DNA from: Phytophthora quininea
Taxonomy: Eukaryota; Oomycota; Peronosporomycetes; Peronosporales; Peronosporaceae
DNA length: 64,000 nt
Assembly: GCA_011947345.1 (NCBI GenBank)
Contig: JAAVTG010000554.1
Location: 558,001 to 622,000 of the forward strand
Direction of reading: 5' to 3'
Below, in pieces: positions 57,378-64,000 of the stretch. The first letter of the stretch is position 1; each line of letters begins with the position of its first letter. Position numbers and translations under genes: made by a program. A model generated the notes under the pieces. That model was not told the DNA's origin, made no database searches, and was given only the letters and a program-made list of their open reading frames with translations.

Positions 57378-58560
57378 TCACTCCGCGGTCTTCTTTGTTG
57401 CTTTTGTCGTTGCGGCTCCCTTCTTCGGCAGCACAATAAAGGAGGCGCTGCCAATGATAATGGCAGCGCCTATGACGCTAAACACGCTCACGTGCTCGCC
57501 AAGCAGTGCGATATCCCAAATCAGCACGAACACGACGTCGAGGTAGCGCATGACAGAGGCAATCCCAGCCTTGGACTGTTGGAAGCCCATGGTGAGGAAA
57601 ACTTGGCCGGTGACGCAGAAGAAGCCGCTGCCGAACAGCGCCGCCATGAGGCCGAAATTGTCGGGCATGGAGAAACTCTGCCGACAGACCAAACAACAGT
57701 TAACTCGTGAAATATTTTGCGATTAAGACTCACCACGTCGAAGAACCACAGCGTCGCGAGTGAGTACAGCAGTCCAAACAACAAAAAGTAGTGGTTGATG
57801 ACCACGTAGCTGAGGTCCCTTAGTTGACGCATCGCAATGTACGAGCACGCCTGCATGACGGACCCGCCCAACGCACAGAAAATGGCAAGCGGCGGCACCT
57901 CCTTGGATTCTTCCGCCTGGTCGAACAAGAAGGCCGGTCTCGTGACGAACAAGACGCCAACGTACGACACCAAGCAGCTGAGGAAGTCTAAGCGCTCGAT
58001 CGCTTCGCCCAGCACCAACGCGCCCTGTGAGTAGACAACACTACAGTAGTAAGACACACAACCAGAATTCTCCATCTCTTCTGTTCAGGGTCTCACCAAC
58101 ATGAAGGTGACGATGGGGCTCGTGAAGATGATGACGACTGCATCCGTCAGCACCATCTTGGCCATGGCGTAGAATGGATGCTGATACCGAACGTGCCGAA
58201 GAAGCAGCGCCAGAAGAGCTGGCGGCGATGCTTGGGCGCCACCGCCAGACCGACCTTGTTGCGGTTAACCAGCGCCAGATTCAGAAGCCAGGCCACCGAC
58301 GACCGCCAGAGAACCGTCTCGTGCGACGTCACTTTGCGACTCGCGTACTTGACGCAGACGCGCATGAGGCTCAAGTTGAACGCAGCGAGGGCGATGAAAC
58401 CCAACGCTCGCGATCGGGGCGAGCGCCAGCCAGCGACCGCAGCGGAGACCTTGGTCTTGGAGGCAACAGCATTGCCAGTGGGTTTCTCACATTCGTCAGC
58501 GACTTGCACACGTACACAGGCACCCGAAGACGTCAGTTCGCTGCGCGCAGGGGCGATCAT
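57378..58560 (-). CDS. EamA/DMT-superfamily transporter A
   Basis: Ten-helix drug/metabolite transporter type, substrate unknown. ATG 58560 opens MIAPARSELTSSG; upstream in-frame GTG at 58623 is not used. First EamA half: ALGFIALAAFNLSLMRVCVKYA, SHETVLWRSSVAWLLNL; second half: KEVPPLAIFCALGGSVMQAC, HYFLLFGLLYSLATLWFF, ALFGSGFFCVTGQVFLTMG, KAGIASVMRYLDVVFVLIW, VIGAAIIIGSASFIV. Introns fit near 58020-58098 and 57675-57734. One base is missing near 58173-58176 (frame before ends GTFGISI, after gives FYAMAKMV). It is divergent from B with about 380 bases between. Confidence 0.78.
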
Positions 58561-58943
58561 CACTGCTCGAGCGGAGTTCAGTCGGCGAATGACACAAGTC
58601 GCACAAGTTGCACTGACACGCACGAGTTTGTAAAGGATCCTGTACGTTAACCATTTCGTTCGGTGTCTCTAGTGAGGCTCGTCACATGGTTGCTCAGAGG
58701 TAAGTTCGATCAACCTGCAACGCACTCTCGATGACCATTAATCTGCCTGCGATAGTGTCCGTAACGCGCTGACTGTAGCGTGCGGAAACTAACTAACTTG
58801 CCCGTTTCTCTCGGTTCATCTCAACGCGCAGATTGGAAGTCAAGCCCGCGGACTGACTGAAAATAGAGGGTGACGCAAATACGTCCATGACACTTCTCAT
58901 CTAGCGAGGCAAAGCTGCCGCGTTGGCCATTTCGGAAGTCGCC

Positions 58944-60180
58944 ATGTCTCTCTTCAAAGCTCGAGCGACGGCGGCGGTGTTTCCGAGGCCTCCTGGACCA
59001 GCTCCACCCGCCACTGACGCCAACGAAAAACTCAATGGAGACGCTGAAATCGACGGCAGCAATCGAGACGATCTGCCGCTGCTGAAGGCCACCCTTGATG
59101 ACAGCACCGTCAAAACGAGGCTGACGATGCGAACGACGTGCAGAATGCCAAACCCACCGTCTGGAGCATGATCCAACGAGCCCAGGGCCTCGGGTTCCTC
59201 GTCTTCGCGGGTTTCAACTTCAGCATCGCCTCGATCTGCATCAAGTACGCCAGCCACCGAGTCACCTCGCACGAAACAGTCTTCTGGCGGATGTTCGTCG
59301 CTCTCATCATAAATGTGGTTTGGACTCGCTACAAAAGCGAAAGTTGGTCATTGAGCCGAGATACCGAGGCGCTCTGCTCTTGCGCTGCTTTGTTGGCACT
59401 CTGGGCGTCAACCTTCAGTTCTACGCCATGTCGAAAATGGTGCTGACCGATGCCATCGTCATCATCATGACGAGTCCGATCTTCACCTTCTTCTTGGTAA
59501 CGTTTCTAGACAATTTATGATTCTTCCTGTTGCTGACAATTCTGTTTGTTTGCAGGGTGCTGCTGTGCTTGCGGAGCCGATCAATCGAATGGACTTTGTG
59601 GCCGGTATCACGTCGTTTCTCGGCGTCATGTTTGTCACGAGACCTGCTTTCTTATTCCCAGCGACTGCAGTCAGCACTGAGGCGCCACCGCTCGCAGTGT
59701 ATTGTGCAATTGGCGGGTCGCTCACCTCGGCGGTCGTCTACATCCTTCTACGACGACTCACCAAGGTCGAACCGCTGGCGATGATCCACTACTTCTTCGT
59801 GTTCGGGACCTGCACGTCCATCGTGACGTTGTTAGTCCTAGGAGTGGTAAGTTGCTAACAACTTGTAGCTGAAGATGTTCGCTTTAACTGGTGTCGTTGT
59901 ATTACAGTCCGTCAGGGTCCCGTTGGAAGCGAAATTCCTCTTTTCCATCTTCGGGAGCGGATTCTTCTCTTTCATCGGCCAGATCTTCATGACGCTAGGC
60001 TTTCAGCGCGAGAAAGCCGGCATTGCCTCCGTCATGCGCTACTTTGACGTGGTTTTCGTGGTGGCCATGGACGTTCTGATTCTCGGAGAAACAGTGAGCG
60101 TTTGGAGTTTAATCGGAGCAGCGATCATCATGGCAGGCGTGTCGATGATTGTGCTGCGTCGCGCTCGGGAAAAGGAATGA
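58944..60180 (+). CDS. EamA/DMT-superfamily transporter B
   Basis: Same family as A. ATG 58944 opens MSLFKARATAAVFP. Markers: GLGFLVFAGFNFSIASICIKYA, SHETVFWRMFVALIIN, FYAMSKMVLTDAIVIIMTSP, AEPINRMDFVAGITSFLGVM, FVTRPAFLFP, HYFFVFGTCTSIVTLLVLG, SGFFSFIGQIFMTLGF, KAGIASVMRYFDVVFVVAMD. Introns at about 59496-59555 and 59848-59907. Frame gaps near 59120 and at the AAAA run 59333-59336 (frame after reads KRKLVIEPRYRGALLL). C-terminus ends RRAREKE. Confidence 0.8.
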
Positions 60181-60323
60181 GACCGACAATTAATCTTGAC
60201 GAAGATTTCGTAAGCACTACTGAGCTTCCCCTCACGACAATTCAAGCTCACAAATTTCTGCCACAAAGTTTTCGTTTAGTTGATTTTTGTCTTTGTGAAT
60301 CAGTAATTCCAACGTCTGCCTTC

Positions 60324-61738
60324 TTATTCATGAGTTCGACGTAGTACAATCATCGACACTCCCACCATGATGATCGCTGCTCCGACCAAACTCCAGACGT
60401 TCATAGTTTCTCCCAGGACCAACACGTCCATGACCACCACGAAAACCACGTCGAAGTAGCGCATGACAGAGGCGACGCCGGCCTTCTCGCGTTGGATCCC
60501 CATCGCCATGAAGACTTGGCCGATGAAAGAGAAGAAGCCACACCCCAACACGGAGAACAGCATTTTCGCGTCCACCGGCACCCGCAGCGGCTGCAAAACA
60601 CTAAAGCTCAGACCCACTCCATGCCCCGCACACAGACAAAGAGACTTACCACGCCAAGAACTACGAGAGTCAGGACGGAAGCACACGTTCCGAACAAGAA
60701 GAAGTAGTGGATAGCAACCAGCGGGTTCACGTCCTTCAGTCGTCTTTGCAGAATGTAAACTACTGCCGAGGTCATGGAGCCTCCAATCGCACAAAGAACC
60801 GCTACAACTGGCGGCTGCGCGCTGTCGGTTGAGCTCGGAAACAGGAACGCCGGTCGAGCCACGAGCATGACTCCGATAAGCGACGTAATGCCGATCATGA
60901 ATTCAAATCGACCGATCGACTCTTTCAGAACGACGGCACCCTGCAGTACGAACAATCAAAACGTCAGGGACCAAATGCTGAAGGTCTAAGGCGAGTGTGC
61001 GCACCAGAAAGAAGGTGAAGATCGGCGTCGTCTTGATGATGACGACGGCGTCGGCCAGGACCATTTTCGCCATGGCATAGAACTGGAGGTTTAATCCGAT
61101 TGTCCCCACGACGCAGCGAAGCAGCATTAGTCTTCTGTGCCCAGGCTTCAGTAACAGCATTTGTTTCTTGTAGCGCATTAGGATCTACAGGGAAACAATG
61201 TCATTAGATCACGAGTGGTGACGATTCTGACAAACACTGAGGACTTCTGTACCAGGTTGAGAACGAGTGCTACACTCATCCGCCAAAACACCGTCTCGTA
61301 GGAGGTCACTTGGTGGCTTGCGTATTTGATGCAGATGGAGGCGATGCTGAAGTTGAAGCCTGCAAACACGATGAGCCCGAGCCCTTGGGCTCTCTTGAAA
61401 TCCCAGCCCGTCGTCGGCACCTGAACAAAGTTATATGCCCTACGCTTCGCTTTGGCTAGTTGGGAGATTTTCCCCGGCGACACTTTTTCCTTCCCTCGGT
61501 CGCGTTTAGGTTTCGTTAGCTGTTGCTTCCTCCTCGATGGCAAGCGAAACATCTTTCGGGTGGGTTTGAATTCTTCTACGATTGAGTCGTTGAGAGCTTC
61601 CTCTACGCTAGACGACTTGAGCAGAGGTTGATCATCGCGGGTGTCGTCAAAATCGATTGGCGGAGTTGGTTTGACCTCGGGAAGCGATGTCGAAGACTCG
61701 AAATGAAAGGGGAGAATGACGACGGAAGGGTGAGCCAT
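60324..61738 (-). CDS. EamA/DMT-superfamily transporter C
   Basis: ATG 61738 opens MAHPSVVILPFHFES. Compared with D it has a longer basic cytosolic N-terminus (RLPSRRKQQLTKPKRDRGKEK). Markers: LIVFAGFNFSIASICIKYA, SYETVFWRMSVALVLNL, GTIGLNLQFYAMAKMVLAD, GITSLIGVMLVARPAFLF, HYFFLFGTCASVLTLVVLG, CGFFSFIGQVFMAMGI, VASVMRYFDVVFVVVMDVL, ending VLRRTHE. Introns at about 61183-61253, 60940-61007 and 60590-60648. A TTCACTTTCATCT initiator-like stretch precedes it on the minus strand. No frame gap. Confidence 0.82.
60337..61371. repeat. Tandem duplicate, unit in transporter C
   Basis: About 1,035 bp nearly identical to 61950-62983 (offset 1613 falling to 1612 after one base difference near 60623). 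The identity covers three exons and all introns and ends abruptly inside the first exon, just 5' of the AGFNFSIAS codons. Differences seen by eye are only a few bases. Confidence 0.9.
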
Positions 61739-61936
61739 GTTCCGAAGGCCTCACAGATGAAAGTGAAGAATCGAATGGAGATTCGACCTGGTCAAATTGG
61801 GAGATCGATTTGATGTCGTCTTCATTCATGAGGGGTATTTTGGTTGTCGAACTATGATAAGTTGGGCTAGCTATTCGGCGGAAGGCCAGAATTGATGAAG
61901 TTGTATACCAAGGCGGCTTTCCTTGGTCCTCTTTGC

Positions 61937-63200
61937 CTACTCACGAGCGCGACGTAGTACAATCATCGACACTCCCGACATGATGATCGCTGCTCCGACC
62001 AAACTCCAGACGTTCATAGTTTCTCCCAGGACCAACACGTCCATGACCACCACGAAAACCACGTCGAAGTAGCGCATGACAGAGGCGACGCCGGCCTTCT
62101 CGCGTTGGATCCCCATCGCCATGAAGACTTGGCCGATGAAAGAGAAGAAGCCACACCCCAACACGGAGAACAGCATTTTCGCGTCCACCGGCACCCGCAG
62201 CGGCTGCAAAACACTAAAGCTCAGACCCACTCCATGCCCGCACACAGACAAAGAGACTTACCACGCCAAGAACTACGAGAGTCAGGACGGAAGCACACGT
62301 TCCGAACAAGAAGAAGTAGTGGATAGCAACCAGCGGGTTCACGTCCTTCAGTCGTCTTTGCAGAATGTAAACCACTGCCGAGGTCATGGAGCCTCCAATC
62401 GCACAAAGAACCGCTACAACTGGCGGCTGCGCGCTGTCGGTTGAGCTCGGAAACAGGAACGCCGGTCGAGCCACGAGCATGACTCCGATAAGCGACGTAA
62501 TGCCGATCATGAATTCAAATCGACCGATCGACTCTTTCAGAACGACGGCACCCTGCAGTACGAACAATCAAAACGTCAGGGACCAAATGCTGAAGGTCTA
62601 AGGCGAGTGTGCGCACCAGAAAGAAGGTGAAGATCGGCGTCGTCTTGATGATGACGACGGCGTCGGCCAGGACCATTTTCGCCATGGCATAGAACTGGAG
62701 GTTTAATCCGATTGTCCCCACGACGCAGCGAAGCAGCATTAGTCTTCTGTGCCCAGGCTTCAGTAACAGCATTTGTTTCTTGTAGCGCATTAGGATCTAC
62801 AGGGAAACAATGTCATTAGATCACGAGTGGTGACGATTCTGACAAACACTGAGGACTTCTGTACCAGGTTGAGAACGAGTGCCACACTCATCCGCCAAAA
62901 CACCGTCTCGTAGGAGGTCACTTGGTGGCTTGCGTATTTGATGCAGATGGAGGCGATGCTGAAGTTGAAGCCTGCAAACACGACGAAGGAAAGTCCCTTC
63001 ACTCGCTTGACGTTCCAGGCAGGTGGAGGCTGGTCAGATTCCAGCAGCTTCCTACTTGGTCTTCCAGTTGAATCGGTGGAGTTTTCAGGGGGTATTTCAC
63101 CGTCAGACTTGAGCAGGGGTCGATCGTCACGGGTAGCATCGATTGTGTCGCTGAGGTCTGGAGTCGAATCCGACTGATAAGGACGAACGACTGCAGACAT
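61937..63200 (-). CDS. EamA/DMT-superfamily transporter D
   Basis: ATG 63200 opens MSAVVRPYQSDSTPD; the N-terminal 65 residues (GRPSRKLLESDQPPPAWNVK) are unlike C, after which the protein is nearly the same as C to the end, which here is VLRRARE instead of VLRRTHE. Same three introns in the same places. Intact frame. C and D are head-to-tail and have about 200 bases between the C start and the D stop. Confidence 0.82.
61950..62983. repeat. Tandem duplicate, unit in transporter D
   Basis: Partner of 60337-61371. Near identity of introns as well as exons points to a recent duplication or gene conversion. Confidence 0.9.
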
Positions 63201-63524
63201 CAGACGCTCTTGACTCCAAGAAACACGGAAGGCTTGCCGTTAAATTGGAGAGTGGAGACTATACTCGGCGCCGGTCTGGGGAGCAGATTGATGCCGTGTA
63301 ACGTTTATTGCCGATTCCTCGAACGTGATGGCATTTTCATTTTACTCATCGGTGCAGATATTAATACTAAGAGCCGCCAACTGCTCGTTCCGACACTGAG
63401 AAAACAACGGACCAGATCTACTCATTAGATTGATCAAGGTGCTGGTCATTCGCGCGAGCCGACGCGGCGCTTCAAGCAGATCCGACGATCTTGTCGTTCA
63501 TACACAAACTTGCCGACAAGAACG
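63201..63524. other. Intergenic between transporter D and the right-edge gene
   Basis: Divergent promoter region for D (minus) and the plus-strand gene at 63525. No open frame with domain character and no clear initiator motif. Confidence 0.5.
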
Positions 63525-64000
63525 AATGAGTTGGAGAAGAGTCGACTACAAAGGCAGCGATAGTGTCGACCGACTGCGTCGCATCCAGGCTCTTTGCACA
63601 GCAACAGCCAAACAGAATGACCACCTGGACGGGATTCTGATCGTCGGAGGGGTCGACAGCTTCTACTCGCAGGCGTCGCAAGCAGTCCTCAAGTACCTCT
63701 TTCTGGGAAACTCAGGCCAGGAGCTTCTCGGGGAGCAGGTGATTTCCCACGAGCACGAACGGCTAGAAGATGTGGTTTTGCTGATCGAACCACAGCGAGT
63801 CTCAGTGTTCTACTCGTCGGAGAGTGAAGCGGCGGTGAAGATCCTTCCCGTCATCTCGAAGTGGCGCCATGTTACCGAGTACGTCGTGCACGACGGGATG
63901 GAGCAGGATGAACAGGAGGACCGGAAGGTCAGCGCTTTCAAGAGTATGATGAAGAGTATCAAAAATGTTGGAATCCCTTTTGGCGTTGACAAAGTTGGCC
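63525..64000 (+). CDS. Uncharacterised conserved protein, 3' end beyond right edge (possibly DAAF9/Shulin-like)
   Basis: Open from ATG 63525 (MSWRRVDYKGSDSVDRLRR) to the window edge, 158 codons without an intron or gap. Contains DGILIVGGVDSFYSQASQAV then LKYLFLGNSGQELLG, LEDVVLLIEPQRVSVFYSS and KWRHVTEYVVHDG. The GGVDSFYS ... LKYLFLG pattern reminds me of the N-terminus of DAAF9 (C20orf194, Shulin of Tetrahymena), an outer-dynein-arm packaging factor, which would fit a zoospore-forming flagellate. This is from memory of the family and is tentative. Confidence 0.45.

Overview
The window looks like nuclear DNA of an oomycete, most likely Phytophthora or a close relative. The evidence is the gene set, the short GT-AG introns (about 50-100 bases), the very tight gene spacing, and start sites resembling the oomycete GCTCATT initiator motif upstream of P450 genes. 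No bacterial operon logic is visible.

Layout. 1-6278: left-edge RecQ1-like helicase (minus), a CUL1-type cullin (plus) and a DGAT2 acyltransferase (minus). 6634-28032: a repeat-rich block with seven copies, most of them broken, of one F-box-like leucine-rich family. Inside it sits an inverted duplication carrying two copies of a Fanzor (eukaryotic TnpB-like) nuclease gene. One Fanzor copy is split by a 5,953-bp Ty3/Gypsy element with a chromodomain, identical-looking 407-bp LTRs and a 5-bp target duplication. 28247-44253: housekeeping genes: adenylate kinase, an Hsp70-like protein, a kinesin with a repeated tail, a TRM9/ALKBH8-type tRNA methyltransferase, a TPR-like unknown, a Tudor-like acidic protein and ALG10. 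45315-52179: four cytochrome P450 genes of one family. 52272-54583: a broken copper amine oxidase beside an amine/amino-acid permease fragment. 55211-63200: a transposase remnant, a TLC-domain membrane protein and four EamA/DMT transporters, two of them near-identical tandem copies. 63525-64000: the start of a gene leaving the right edge.

Working together: CUL1-type cullins scaffold SCF ubiquitin ligases and F-box proteins are their substrate adaptors, so the cullin and the F-box-like array could meet in one pathway, though only family knowledge supports this. The Fanzor, Gypsy and transposase pieces explain much of the rearrangement in 8-28 kb.

Caution: many otherwise conserved genes carry single-base frameshifts, often where a 4-base homopolymer sits and the frame needs 5. 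These look more like sequence errors than decay. In-frame stops in several F-box-like copies and in the amine oxidase look like real pseudogenization. Coordinates of multi-exon genes give start codon to stop codon and include introns.
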